NCBI RefSeq assembly: GCF_000744815.1
Contig: NZ_JQMQ01000005.1
Span: forward strand, 4,793,801 to 4,857,800
Direction of reading: 5' to 3'
Length of the DNA stretch: 64,000 nucleotides
Source of the DNA: Phaeacidiphilus oryzae TH49
GTDB taxonomy: Bacteria; Actinomycetota; Actinomycetes; Streptomycetales; Streptomycetaceae
Each line of letters starts with the position of its first letter. Position 1 is the stretch's first letter. This document shows, in pieces, positions 17,445 to 25,866 of the stretch. Under the pieces are notes generated by a model. It made no database searches and was not told the origin of the DNA. It was given only the letters and a program-made list of their open reading frames with translations. The translations under genes and the position numbers were made by a program.

Positions 17445-18899
17445 ATGTCCCAGGCTCCGCAAGAGTCGTCCAGAACCACCCGGCGGGGGCCGTCCTCCAC
17501 GGCGGACGCCGCCGCCGTCCCCTCCGCGCGGGCCGCCGCCGAGGGCACCGACCTGTCGGAGTACGGCTACCGGCAGGAGCTGAAGCGCAGCCTGGGCATG
17601 AAGGACCTGCTGATCTACGGTCTGGTCTTCATGGTGCCGACGGCGCCTTTCGCCATCTACGGCTCGGTGTTCAACGAGTCCAAGGGGATGGTGGCGCTGA
17701 CCTACGCGGTCGGCTGTGTCGCGATGATCTTCACCGCGTACAGCTACCGCAGCATGTCCCGCGCCTTCCCGGTGGCCGGCTCGGTCTACGCGTACGCGGG
17801 GCGGGGGGTGGGCGCGCCGGTCGGCTTCATCGCCGGCTGGGCGATCCTTCTGGACTACCTCCTCATCCCCACCCTCCTCTATGTGACCGGCGCGGCCGCG
17901 CTGGCCTCGATCGTGCCGGCGGTGCCGCAGTGGGTGTGGGTGGTGGTCTTCGTGGCCGTCAACACCGTGGTCAACCTGGCCGGGGTGAAGCTCTTCGCGA
18001 TGGCCAACACCCTCTTCCTGATCGCCGAGTCCGCGGTGCTGGCGATCTTCCTGGTACTGGGCTCGATCGCGGTCGCCCGTGGCGTCAACGGAGCCCGCTT
18101 CACCTGGGACTCCTTCTACAACCCGCACGTCTTCCACACCGGGATGGTCTTCGGCGCGATCTCGGTGGCCGCGCTCTCCTTCCTCGGCTTCGACGCCATC
18201 TCGACCCTGGCCGAGGAGGTGAAGGGCGGGCGCCGGATGGTCGGCCGGGCGACCGTCCTCTCGCTGCTGATGGTGGCCGCGCTCTTCATCGTGCAGACCT
18301 TCCTGGCCGGCATGCTCTTCCCGGGGCGGACCGAGTTCGCCGGCGACAAGGCCACCAACGAGGCCTTCTACACCGTCGCCCAGCTCGTCGGCGGCACCTG
18401 GTTCAAGTGGGTGGTGGCGCTCACCGTGGCGCTCTCCGCCGCGCTGGCCAACTCGCTGGCGGCGCAGGCCGCGACCTCCCGGCTGCTCTTCTCGATGGCC
18501 CGGGACCGGCAGCTGCCACGGTTCCTGGCGCACGTCGACGCCCGCCGGCAGGTCCCGCAGCGGGCGGTGCTGCTGGTCGGCGTGATCAGTGTGATCCTCG
18601 GGGTGTTCTTCGTCGGGCAGATCGGGCTGCTCTCCAGCCTGGTCAACTTCGGCGCGCTGTTCTCCTTCCTGGTGCTGCACGTCACCGTCTTCACCTACCA
18701 CGTGGTGAAGAAGCGTCAGCGCAGCTACGGGCAGCACCTCCTGGTGCCGCTGGTCGGCTTCGCGATCATCGCCTACGTCCTCTACAACGCGGACAGCAAG
18801 GCGCAGATCGGCGGCCTGGTCTGGCTGGCGGTCGGCCTGCTGGTGATCCTGGCGCGCAAGCTCGCCGGGCGACCGGTGACGCTGGGCGATACGCCGTGA
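17445..18899 (+). CDS. APC superfamily amino acid permease
   Basis: A 484-residue permease with about twelve transmembrane helices. The first (LLIYGLVFMVPTAPFAIYG) and the following YAVGCVAMIFTAYSY and SVYAYAGRGVG segments match the APC/PotE-like group, and FLGFDAISTLAEEV is the helix-6 motif of amino acid:H+ symporters. The ATG at 17445 has GAGGAGG 4 nt before it. The stop codon overlaps the GTG start of the next gene, so the permease, a beta-lactamase-fold hydrolase and an NlpC/P60 peptidase form one translationally coupled operon, presumably under the divergent GntR regulator. Substrate likely an amino acid or small peptide; not identifiable. Confidence 0.9.
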   Translation: MSQAPQESSRTTRRGPSSTADAAAVPSARAAAEGTDLSEYGYRQELKRSLGMKDLLIYGLVFMVPTAPFAIYGSVFNESKGMVALTYAVGCVAMIFTAYSYRSMSRAFPVAGSVYAYAGRGVGAPVGFIAGWAILLDYLLIPTLLYVTGAAALASIVPAVPQWVWVVVFVAVNTVVNLAGVKLFAMANTLFLIAESAVLAIFLVLGSIAVARGVNGARFTWDSFYNPHVFHTGMVFGAISVAALSFLGFDAISTLAEEVKGGRRMVGRATVLSLLMVAALFIVQTFLAGMLFPGRTEFAGDKATNEAFYTVAQLVGGTWFKWVVALTVALSAALANSLAAQAATSRLLFSMARDRQLPRFLAHVDARRQVPQRAVLLVGVISVILGVFFVGQIGLLSSLVNFGALFSFLVLHVTVFTYHVVKKRQRSYGQHLLVPLVGFAIIAYVLYNADSKAQIGGLVWLAVGLLVILARKLAGRPVTLGDTP

Positions 18900-19786
18900 A
18901 CGCGGGCGGCGCGAGCGAGCGCGGACACGACGGGCCCGGCTACCTCACGGCGCTGCGGGCCGGCCTCGACGAGATGACCCGGCCGGACTCCGTCGCGGTC
19001 TCCGTCTGGTGCGCGCGGGTCGGCCGGCGGCCCGCCTTCCGCTACGACGCGGACCGCGACCACTACGCCGCGAGCCTGATCAAGCTCCCGGTGCTGATCG
19101 CCGCCCACCGCCGACTGGACCTCGACACCCAGCTGGTGGTGCACGAGGAGTTCCGCTCGGTGGTGGGCCGGGGCCTCCGCTACCGCGCGGACCGGGAGTA
19201 CGACAACGACGAGGAGCCCTGGCTGCTGCTCGGCCGGACGGCGCCGCTGCGCTGGCTCTGCCACCGGATGATCTGCGCCAGCAGCAACCTCGCCACCAGC
19301 CTCGTCCTGGAGGCCGTCGGCCTCGACCGGGCGGCCGCCTTCGCGCCCAGGGGAATGACCCTGACCCGGCCGATCGGCGACCGGCCCGCGGTCATCGACG
19401 GCCGGACCAACACCGTCACCGCGGCCGCCGCGGGCGCCCTGGTCTCCGCGCTGGCCGGACTGCCCGGGCCGGAGTCCCGGCGGCTGCTGGCCCCGCTGCG
19501 GGACCAGCGCTTCACCGACGAGATCCCCGCCGCGCTGCCCGCCGGCACCCGGACCGCCAACAAGAACGGCTGGGTGGACGGCGTCCTCCACGACGTCGCC
19601 CTGATCGAGGCGGCGGACGCCCCCGCGTACGTCCTGGCGGTCTGCACCAGCGGACTGCCGGAGGACCGCGCCCGAGTCGCCATCCATGCGGTGGCCCGGG
19701 CGAGTTGGGAGGACCGGCACTGCCTCGGCGCGCCGCCTCACCGCGAACCGAACCCTAGGAGTCCAGTCAATGCGCACACCCCGTAG
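18896..19786 (+). CDS. serine hydrolase, class A beta-lactamase fold
   Basis: A 296-residue protein with penicillin-recognising motifs: Ser60-x-x-Lys63 (ASLIKLP), an SxN-like SSN (CASSNLA) and KNG (ANKNGWVDG) in place of KTG. It lacks a signal peptide, so it is probably cytoplasmic or exported otherwise, which is unusual for a beta-lactamase. GTG start at 18896 overlaps the permease stop by four bases (GTGA). Between a permease and a cell-wall-type peptidase it may act on imported peptides or muropeptides rather than on antibiotics. The absence of an obvious deacylating Glu could not be judged by eye. Confidence 0.75.
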   Translation: MNAGGASERGHDGPGYLTALRAGLDEMTRPDSVAVSVWCARVGRRPAFRYDADRDHYAASLIKLPVLIAAHRRLDLDTQLVVHEEFRSVVGRGLRYRADREYDNDEEPWLLLGRTAPLRWLCHRMICASSNLATSLVLEAVGLDRAAAFAPRGMTLTRPIGDRPAVIDGRTNTVTAAAAGALVSALAGLPGPESRRLLAPLRDQRFTDEIPAALPAGTRTANKNGWVDGVLHDVALIEAADAPAYVLAVCTSGLPEDRARVAIHAVARASWEDRHCLGAPPHREPNPRSPVNAHTP

Positions 19787-20852
19787 GGCACGGCTGCTCA
19801 CCGCCACGGCGCTGGCGGCGGCGGCCGTCCCGCTGGCCGCGATGGCCGGGCCGGCCTCGGCGGCCACCTCCGCGGCCTCGGCGGCCTCGGCGGCCTCCGC
19901 GGCCTCGGCCCCGACCGCCTATGTCGACGTCTCGGTGGCCACCGTGTGGACCGGGCCGGACAGCCCGCGGCCGATCGACGCCCCGGCGCTGGGCAACCCG
20001 GTCCATCCCGAGCAGTGGCTGGCCGGGATGACCCTCGCCGACAAGCAGGCGATGAGCGCCGACAACCTCACCCAGACCCAGGCCCTCTACGGCCGCCCGG
20101 TGCGGATCATCGGCAGCCAGGGCGACTGGGACGAGGTGGCCGTCCCCGGCCAGGCGACCCCGAAGAACCCCCTCGGCTACCCCGGCTGGATACCCAAGGA
20201 CCAGCTCACCACGAACGACGACTTCGGCCGGCAGCTCGCGGACCGGCCGTTCGCCCAGGTCGACCACGCCACCACCGCCTGGCTCTACAAGGATCCGGGG
20301 CTGCACTCCAAGGCGCTGCGGGTCAGTGCCGACACCCGGCTCCCGGAACTGGCCCGCACCGCGGACGCGGTACTGGTCGCCACGCCGGACCGCGGCCCCG
20401 AGTGGCTCGGCGCGCAGGACGTCCACGTCTACCGGACGGCCGCCGACATCCCCGCCCCCACCGGCGCCGACCTGGTGCGCTACGCCGAGCAGTACCTCGG
20501 CACCCCGTACCTGTGGGGCGGTCGGTCCGGCTTCGGGGTGGACTGCTCCGGTTTCACCTCGATGGTCTACGAGGCCAACGGCATCGCCATCCCGCGCGAC
20601 GCCGACGCCCAGGCCCTCTACGGCGGCGGTCGCCGCGTCGACCAGGCGGACCTCCAGCCGGGCGACCTCATGTACTACGCCGACGACGGCGGCAAGGGCT
20701 CGATCTACCACGTCGCCATGTACATCGGCGGCGGCCGGATGATCGAGGCCTATGACTCCGCCACCCCGGTCCGGATCACCGCGGCCCGCTTCGGCGGCGA
20801 CTACTGGGGCGCCACCCGCTTCCTCCCCGACGCGGCGGCCAGCGCCGGCTGA
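19770..20852 (+). CDS. secreted NlpC/P60 endopeptidase with SH3-like N-domain (YkfC-like)
   Basis: A 360-residue exported cysteine peptidase. Residues 1-32 form a signal peptide, followed by a short Ala-Ser repeat encoded by direct DNA repeats. SH3-like segments (VDVSVATVWTGPD, WIPKDQL, TAWLYKDPG) precede the catalytic domain: Cys259 in DCSGFTS and His314 in IYHVAMYIG, with GTPYLWGG before. This is the arrangement of gamma-D-glutamyl-L-diamino acid endopeptidases such as YkfC. ATG at 19770 has TAGGAG upstream and overlaps the preceding gene by 17 bp. A role in releasing L-Ala-D-Glu-type dipeptides from wall fragments is likely by family, not proven. Confidence 0.85.
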   Translation: MRTPRRARLLTATALAAAAVPLAAMAGPASAATSAASAASAASAASAPTAYVDVSVATVWTGPDSPRPIDAPALGNPVHPEQWLAGMTLADKQAMSADNLTQTQALYGRPVRIIGSQGDWDEVAVPGQATPKNPLGYPGWIPKDQLTTNDDFGRQLADRPFAQVDHATTAWLYKDPGLHSKALRVSADTRLPELARTADAVLVATPDRGPEWLGAQDVHVYRTAADIPAPTGADLVRYAEQYLGTPYLWGGRSGFGVDCSGFTSMVYEANGIAIPRDADAQALYGGGRRVDQADLQPGDLMYYADDGGKGSIYHVAMYIGGGRMIEAYDSATPVRITAARFGGDYWGATRFLPDAAASAG

Positions 20853-20874
20853 CCTGACCTGACCTGACCTGACC
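20850..20874. repeat. TGACC short tandem repeat
   Basis: Five uninterrupted copies of TGACC starting at the stop codon of the NlpC/P60 gene. It is outside any gene apart from the stop codon and is a likely slippage-prone tract. Confidence 0.8.
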
Positions 20875-20898
20875 GGATCTGACCTGTCCCGAACCGAA

Positions 20899-20915
20899 GC
20901 GGGCCCCCGGCCCGC
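20899..20915. terminator. hairpin between convergent genes
   Basis: GCGGGCC (20899-20905) and GGCCCGC (20909-20915) form a 7-bp stem with a 3-nt loop between the ends of the rightward NlpC/P60 gene and the leftward MmcQ-like gene. Confidence 0.55.
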
Positions 20916-21308
20916 CTAGGTCCCGTTCGCACGGGCCCGGCCGGCTTGCGGGACCAGGGGGCGGGCGTGCCGGGGGAGCTTCTCGACCACCAGGGCGTAG
21001 GCGTTGGTGACCAGTTCGGCGACCAGCGCACCGGTGACGCCGGGGCCGTCGGTGAGGGTGATCCAGTGCCGCTTGTTCATGTGGTAGCCGGGCGTGATGG
21101 CGGAGTGCTCCTGGCGGAGGGCCTCGGAGTACTCCGGCTCGCACTTGAGGGTGACGATCGGGCGGCCCTCGTGCTCGGCGGTCATCATGAACATCTTCTC
21201 CCGCACCTTGAAGACCGAGACCTCCGGGCCGAAGGGCTCGGTCTCCTCGGTCGCGGGCAGCGCGAGCGCCGTCTCCGCGGCGATCCGCTGCAGCTCGGCG
21301 CCGTCCAT
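20916..21308 (-). CDS. MmcQ/YjbR family protein
   Basis: A 130-residue protein of the CyaY-like double-wing fold. MDGAELQRIAAETALALPATEE at the start, EVSVFKVREKMFMMT and NKRHWITLT are the recognised family pattern. The start at 21308 has GGGAGG 7 nt upstream; the longer frame upstream has shadow-like composition. Members are small, abundant in actinobacteria and of unknown function, sometimes labelled DNA-binding. Confidence 0.85.
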   Translation of the reverse strand: MDGAELQRIAAETALALPATEETEPFGPEVSVFKVREKMFMMTAEHEGRPIVTLKCEPEYSEALRQEHSAITPGYHMNKRHWITLTDGPGVTGALVAELVTNAYALVVEKLPRHARPLVPQAGRARANGT

Positions 21309-21345
21309 GCCAGAACCTCCCAGGCGGTCCAGTCCGGTGACGCCG

Positions 21346-22353
21346 CTAACTCTGCCACGGGGGTACGACAGCCCGGCGGAACCGGCCGCGCGGCAGGCCG
21401 GCACCGCCGGCGAGGGCCGGACGGGCGGCGGCCGGACGAGCGGCGGAGGGGCGCGAGGCGGAGGGACGCGCGGCGGCCGGGCGGTGGCCGTCCGGGGTCC
21501 GGCGGGCCAGCACCACCAGGGCCGCAGCGGTGGCCAGGGCGACCAGGCCGGCGCCGATCGTCCGGCCCGCCCCCAGCCGGCCCGTGTCGCCGAGGAAGTC
21601 CAGGCCGATCGCCACACTGGCCATCGGGTTGACGGCGGCGATGACCGGCAGCGAGACCAGCGGGCGGGCCGCCTGATATGCGGTCTGCGTCAGCAGCACC
21701 GAGCCGAGGCCGGCCGCGACCAGGGCGTAGAGCGGCCAGGAGCCGAGGACCGCGCCGAGGCCGTGCCCGGGCCCGTGCCCAGCCGTCCGGGCCAGCGCCA
21801 TGGTCACCACCGCCGCGCAGGCGTCGGCCAGTCCGGCCGCCGCGGCCAGCAGCAGTGCCCGGGTCCGCCCGGGCGCGGTGGACAGTCCCGCGACGGCGAG
21901 GACGGCGGCCGCGACCGCCGAGGCCGCGGCGCCCAGCGCGGCGGCGTGCCCGGCGAGGCGGGCGCCCTCGCCGGCGGCGGCCGGCCCGTGCGCGGTCAGC
22001 GCCAGGAATCCGGCGATCCCGGCGACCACGGCGGCGCCGGCCGCCCAGGCACTCCGCGGCAGCGGGCGTCCCGACCGCACCCGGATGATGCCCACACTGA
22101 CCACCAGTTCGGCGGCGACCAGCATCTGCACCACCGTCAGCGAACCGCCGCGCAGGGCGACCGCGTGCGCGGCGAAGCCGCCGATCTGCGCCGTGATCCC
22201 GAGCAGCCAGGCGGGCCGCCGGGCGAGCAGCGCGAGCAGCCGGGGGCGTCCGGCCGCCGAGTCCGGCGCGGCCGCCGCCTGGTACTGCTCCAGTGCCGCG
22301 CCCGTCCCGTAGAGGACGGCCGAGAGGAGCGCGCAGAGGATCACGATCACCAT
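21346..22353 (-). CDS. DMT-like multi-helix membrane protein
   Basis: A 335-residue protein with about nine hydrophobic helices (MVIVILCALLSAVLYGTGAA at the N-terminus, LLGITAQIGGFAAHAVALRG, LVVSVGIIRV, and NPMASVAIGLDFLGD near the end). The plan resembles NIPA/EamA-type drug/metabolite or Mg2+ transporter-like proteins common in actinomycetes. The C-terminal 50 residues are an Arg/Ala/Pro-rich cytoplasmic tail with short repeats. ATG at 22353; GTG at 22350 is possible because GAGG sits closer to ideal for it. Substrate unknown. Confidence 0.7.
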   Translation of the reverse strand: MVIVILCALLSAVLYGTGAALEQYQAAAAPDSAAGRPRLLALLARRPAWLLGITAQIGGFAAHAVALRGGSLTVVQMLVAAELVVSVGIIRVRSGRPLPRSAWAAGAAVVAGIAGFLALTAHGPAAAGEGARLAGHAAALGAAASAVAAAVLAVAGLSTAPGRTRALLLAAAAGLADACAAVVTMALARTAGHGPGHGLGAVLGSWPLYALVAAGLGSVLLTQTAYQAARPLVSLPVIAAVNPMASVAIGLDFLGDTGRLGAGRTIGAGLVALATAAALVVLARRTPDGHRPAAARPSASRPSAARPAAARPALAGGAGLPRGRFRRAVVPPWQS

Positions 22354-22533
22354 GCCCTCGACGCTACGGGCCGTCTCGGCCGCCGACGATGGGAGCAGCG
22401 CCCGTCCCGGGGCGGGGGCTGCCCCCACCCCCGGGGGTGCGGGGATCACCCCGCGGCCGGCTTCCCGCAGGAGGGGTCCTGACCACGCCCTCACCGGCTC
22501 GCCGCCCGCCGCGGCGCCATGGTCGAATGGGGG

Positions 22534-23106
22534 ATGACCTCGTTCTGGACCGGTGAGCGCGTGCGGTTGCGGGCGATCGAGACCGCCGACGCGGAGGCCT
22601 TCCTGCGCTTCGCCGAGGAGGAGGAGCGGCTGGGCGGCCTGCTGCTCCCGCCCCGTTCCGCCGCGAGCTACGAGACCTGGGCGAAGGCGCAGTCGCAGGC
22701 GCAGTCCGCGGCCGAACCCGAGGGCGAAGGAATCCAGTTGGTGATCGAGGCCGTCGGCACCGGCCAGGCCGTCGGAGCGGTCAGCGTCCGCCACGCCGAC
22801 CCGGTCTCGGGCTGCTTCGAGTACGGCGTCACGATCGGCGCCGACCACCGTCGCGCGGGTTACGCGGCCGAGGCCGTGGTGATGGTGCTGCGCTACATGT
22901 TCGACGAGCGCCGCTACCACAAGTGCCAGGCCCGGGTCTTCGCCCACAACGAGCCCTCGCTGGCCTTCCATCGGCGCCTCGGCTTCACCGAGGAGGGCCG
23001 CCTGCGCGACCAGGTCTTCTTCGCCGGCCGCCACCACGACCTCGTCCTCTTCGGCATCCTGGCCCCCGAGTTCGCCGGGGCGCACCCGCTGCCGCCCTCC
23101 GCCTGA
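22534..23106 (+). CDS. GNAT family N-acetyltransferase (RimJ/RimL-like)
   Basis: A 190-residue acetyltransferase. FWTGERVRLRAIETADAEAF is the first strand and helix; FEYGVTIGADHRRAGYAAEA holds the acetyl-CoA loop (RxxGYA), and NEPSLAFHRRLGFTEEG is the last helix, all as in RimJ/L-type enzymes. The ATG at 22534 was preferred because G-rich sequence precedes it; ATG 22519 is in frame. Acceptor unknown. Confidence 0.85.
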   Translation: MTSFWTGERVRLRAIETADAEAFLRFAEEEERLGGLLLPPRSAASYETWAKAQSQAQSAAEPEGEGIQLVIEAVGTGQAVGAVSVRHADPVSGCFEYGVTIGADHRRAGYAAEAVVMVLRYMFDERRYHKCQARVFAHNEPSLAFHRRLGFTEEGRLRDQVFFAGRHHDLVLFGILAPEFAGAHPLPPSA

Positions 23107-23304
23107 CCCGGCCCGGGGCGGCCCTCCGGCCTCTTCCCCAAGCCTCCTCCCCGGCGAGCCTCCTCCCCGGGCGGTCCTCTTCCGTCGGTCTGCGCACTCC
23201 TGTTCACTGGTGTGGCACTCCACGCATGAGTGCGCACAGCACGGCACCACGCAGCACACCGGAACCGCAGAACCGCAGGAACCGCTTCTTCCCCGGAGGA
23301 ACCC

Positions 23305-25800
23305 GTGAGCGTGCCCAGTCCCGGAGCCGACGGCCCCACTCGCCCCGCAGGACCCAGCCGGCGCAGTGTGCTGGTCGGAGCGGCGGCCGCCGCGGCCGCC
23401 GGCCCGCTGCTGACCCCGGCCCAGGCCCTTGCGGCGGCCCCGGCCGCAGAGCGGGCCGCGACCCCCGCCCCCGCTGCGGACACCCCCCTCGCCTTCGTCT
23501 CGCCGGCCGCCGGCGCCCGCCTCGACGGTCTGGCCGACATCGAGGTCCGGGCCCCGGCCGGCACCACCGCGGTCCGCTTCAGCCTGGACGGCATCGCCTT
23601 CTCCGAGCTCACCGACCTCTACAGCCGGGGCAGCGGCCTCCCGCCGGTCTGGCGGACCGCCACCGACGCCGGCTGGTTCCCGGCCGGCCGGCACACCCTC
23701 ACCGCGGAGGCCGATACCCCTGCCGGCATCCGCACGGTCTCCCTCCCGATCAGCACCGTCCGCCCCGCCGCCCCCGCCGGGCGCACGGTCCTGGACGGCG
23801 GCTGGCTCTTCGCCACCGCCGGCGAGCTTCCCGCCGGAGCACTGGAAGGCGACCGGCCGCCCGCCGTCCAACCCGGCTACGACACCGCCGCGTTGGCCAC
23901 CGTCCTGGTCCCCAGCGCCTACGGCGCCGTCCGGGACGCCTGGAACGTGGACGACGGGCAGGCCGTCCTCCACCGCCGCCAGGTCGCCCTGGCGCCCGCC
24001 CGGCCCGGCGAGCGCACCGTCCTCACCCTGGAGTCGGCGTACTACACCGCCACGGTGTACGTGAACGGCAGCCGGATCGGCGCCGCCACCGGCGGCTACC
24101 TCCCCCAGCACTTCGACGTCACCGAGGCCGTCACCGCCGGCGACAACACCGTCGCCGTGGTCACCGACAACCGCTCGGCCGAGGTCTTCTCGGTCAACTG
24201 GAAGCTCTTCTGGAACTGGGGCGGCCTCCTCGCCGGTGTCCACCTCGACCGGCTGCCGGGCCCCGCCGTCCTCACCGGGATCACCGCGGAGGGCTCCGCC
24301 GACGGCACCCTCGTGCTGCGCGGCACCGGGGTCAACACCACCGGGACGGCGCAGACCCTGCCCGTCGAGATCACCGTCACCGGGCCGGAGGGCCGCCGCC
24401 CCACGGCCCTCACCGGCGTCCGGCACAGCCTCACCCTCGGCCCGGACGGGGTGGACGCGGAGACCGGGCCGCTGGGCCTCCGCCTCCCCGGGGCCCGGCT
24501 CTGGGAGCCGGACGATCCCGCGCTGTACGAGGTGTCGGTCCGTCAGGACGGTTGGCCGGCCGCGGAGTTGACGGCGACCTGCGGGTTCCGGGACATCCGC
24601 GTGGACGGCGCCCGGCTGCTCCTCAACGGCCGCCCGCTGACCGGCCTCCAGGGCTTCAACCGGCACACCGACTACCCCGGCCTCGGCCGCGCCCAGCCGG
24701 ACGGCCTCGCCGAACGGGAGCTCGCGCGGCTCAAGGCGAAGGGCTTCAGCATCTTCCGGCCCGCCCACTACCCCACCACACCGGGGGAACTGGCCGCCGC
24801 CGACCGGCTCGGCCTGCTGGTCGTCGAGGAGATCGACGTCACCCAGCGGTACACCGTCTCCCAGCTGACCAGCCCGCAGATGATCGCCTTCGCCGAGGAC
24901 CGGCTGACCCGGATGATCCGCCGCGACCGCGGCCACCCGTCCGTCATCGGCTGGTCGGTGGGCAACGAGAACGGCACCGAGACCACCACCGGCGCCGGCT
25001 ACGTCCAGCAGCTCATCGGCCACGGAAAGACCCTGGACGCCACCCGGCCCTTCACCCACGTCACCGGCTGGGGCGCGGACGACGAGGGCTTCGGCTACGA
25101 CGACTTCCTCAGCGTCAACGTCTACGACGGCTGGTACTACGGCACCTTCGACACCCTCACCGACCCCGCCGGCGGCTCGTACAGCATGGACGTGATCCGC
25201 GCCAAGGCGGGCGAGAAGCCGATCTTCCTCACCGAGTACGGCGCCGACTGCGTCCTCGACTACCCGGGTACCGAGTCCGGCACCGAGTTCTTCCAGGGCC
25301 TGATGATCGACGAGTACAACCGGCGGCTGGAGGGGTATCCGCAGCTGGTCGGCAAGTGGTACTGGACCTCGACCGAGTTCATGCTCACCCCGGCGGGCAG
25401 CTCGGGGATGCCGCGCAACGTCCCCGGCTTCCACAACAAGGGGCTGCAGACGTACTGGCGGCAGCCCAAGCTCGGCTGGCGGGTGATCTTCTCCCCGGTG
25501 CGGATCGACCAGCTGCCCGCGAGCTATCCGGTGGCGGCGGACGGCTCGGTGGACCGGTCGGTCACCGTGACCCTGCGGGAGGTGCGCGGCCGGTCCGTGC
25601 GCGGGACCCTGGTCGTCACCGGGCCCGAGGGGACCGCGGCGACGCCGGCCCGGCGGTCGTTCCGCCTCGCCCCGGGCGGGAGTTGGACCACGACGGTGCG
25701 GGTCACCGGCAGGCCGGTGGCCGGCGCGCCCGCCGGCTACGTCCGGGCGATCGTGGACGAGGAGACCGAGGCGCAGCCCAGGCTCCTCCAGTTCGCCTGA
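23305..25800 (+). CDS. secreted glycoside hydrolase family 2 enzyme
   Basis: An 831-residue exported glycosidase. It starts at GTG 23305 (GGAGGA 4 nt before). Residues 19-45 contain a twin-arginine signal (SRRSVLVG plus a long Ala-rich core). An Ig-like domain (about 55-150) precedes the GH2 sugar-binding jelly roll (about 155-310), Ig-like part (about 310-430) and TIM barrel with HTDYPG. The acid/base is Glu555 in GNENGTE and the nucleophile Glu644 in LTEYGAD. The closest pattern is beta-glucuronidase or beta-galactosidase-like; substrate uncertain. Convergent with the GH20 gene. A 9-bp inverted repeat TGCGCACTC/GAGTGCGCA (23191-23199, 23228-23236) upstream may be an operator. Confidence 0.9.
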   Translation: MSVPSPGADGPTRPAGPSRRSVLVGAAAAAAAGPLLTPAQALAAAPAAERAATPAPAADTPLAFVSPAAGARLDGLADIEVRAPAGTTAVRFSLDGIAFSELTDLYSRGSGLPPVWRTATDAGWFPAGRHTLTAEADTPAGIRTVSLPISTVRPAAPAGRTVLDGGWLFATAGELPAGALEGDRPPAVQPGYDTAALATVLVPSAYGAVRDAWNVDDGQAVLHRRQVALAPARPGERTVLTLESAYYTATVYVNGSRIGAATGGYLPQHFDVTEAVTAGDNTVAVVTDNRSAEVFSVNWKLFWNWGGLLAGVHLDRLPGPAVLTGITAEGSADGTLVLRGTGVNTTGTAQTLPVEITVTGPEGRRPTALTGVRHSLTLGPDGVDAETGPLGLRLPGARLWEPDDPALYEVSVRQDGWPAAELTATCGFRDIRVDGARLLLNGRPLTGLQGFNRHTDYPGLGRAQPDGLAERELARLKAKGFSIFRPAHYPTTPGELAAADRLGLLVVEEIDVTQRYTVSQLTSPQMIAFAEDRLTRMIRRDRGHPSVIGWSVGNENGTETTTGAGYVQQLIGHGKTLDATRPFTHVTGWGADDEGFGYDDFLSVNVYDGWYYGTFDTLTDPAGGSYSMDVIRAKAGEKPIFLTEYGADCVLDYPGTESGTEFFQGLMIDEYNRRLEGYPQLVGKWYWTSTEFMLTPAGSSGMPRNVPGFHNKGLQTYWRQPKLGWRVIFSPVRIDQLPASYPVAADGSVDRSVTVTLREVRGRSVRGTLVVTGPEGTAATPARRSFRLAPGGSWTTTVRVTGRPVAGAPAGYVRAIVDEETEAQPRLLQFA

Positions 25801-25806
25801 GTCGCC

Positions 25807-25850
25807 GTGCCCCCGTCCGGCCCCGGAGCCCGGGGCGGGGACGGGGGCAC
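25807..25850. terminator. terminator between convergent glycosidase genes
   Basis: GTGCCCCCGTCC (25807-25818) pairs with GGACGGGGGCAC (25839-25850), and an inner CCCCGG/CCGGGG stem (25821-25826, 25830-25835) extends the hairpin. It lies between the GH2 and GH20 stop codons. Confidence 0.7.
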
Positions 25851-25866
25851 CCGCTCGCGCGGCGCC

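Noticed and set aside
18896-19786. Calling the SLIK hydrolase a secreted beta-lactamase resistance gene
   Set aside because: It has no signal peptide, KTG is replaced by KNG, and it is coupled to a permease and a wall-peptide hydrolase.
23191-23236. dre-like DasR site before the GH2 gene
   Set aside because: Only the ACTGGT half matches; the second half is absent, so it is reported just as an unassigned inverted repeat.
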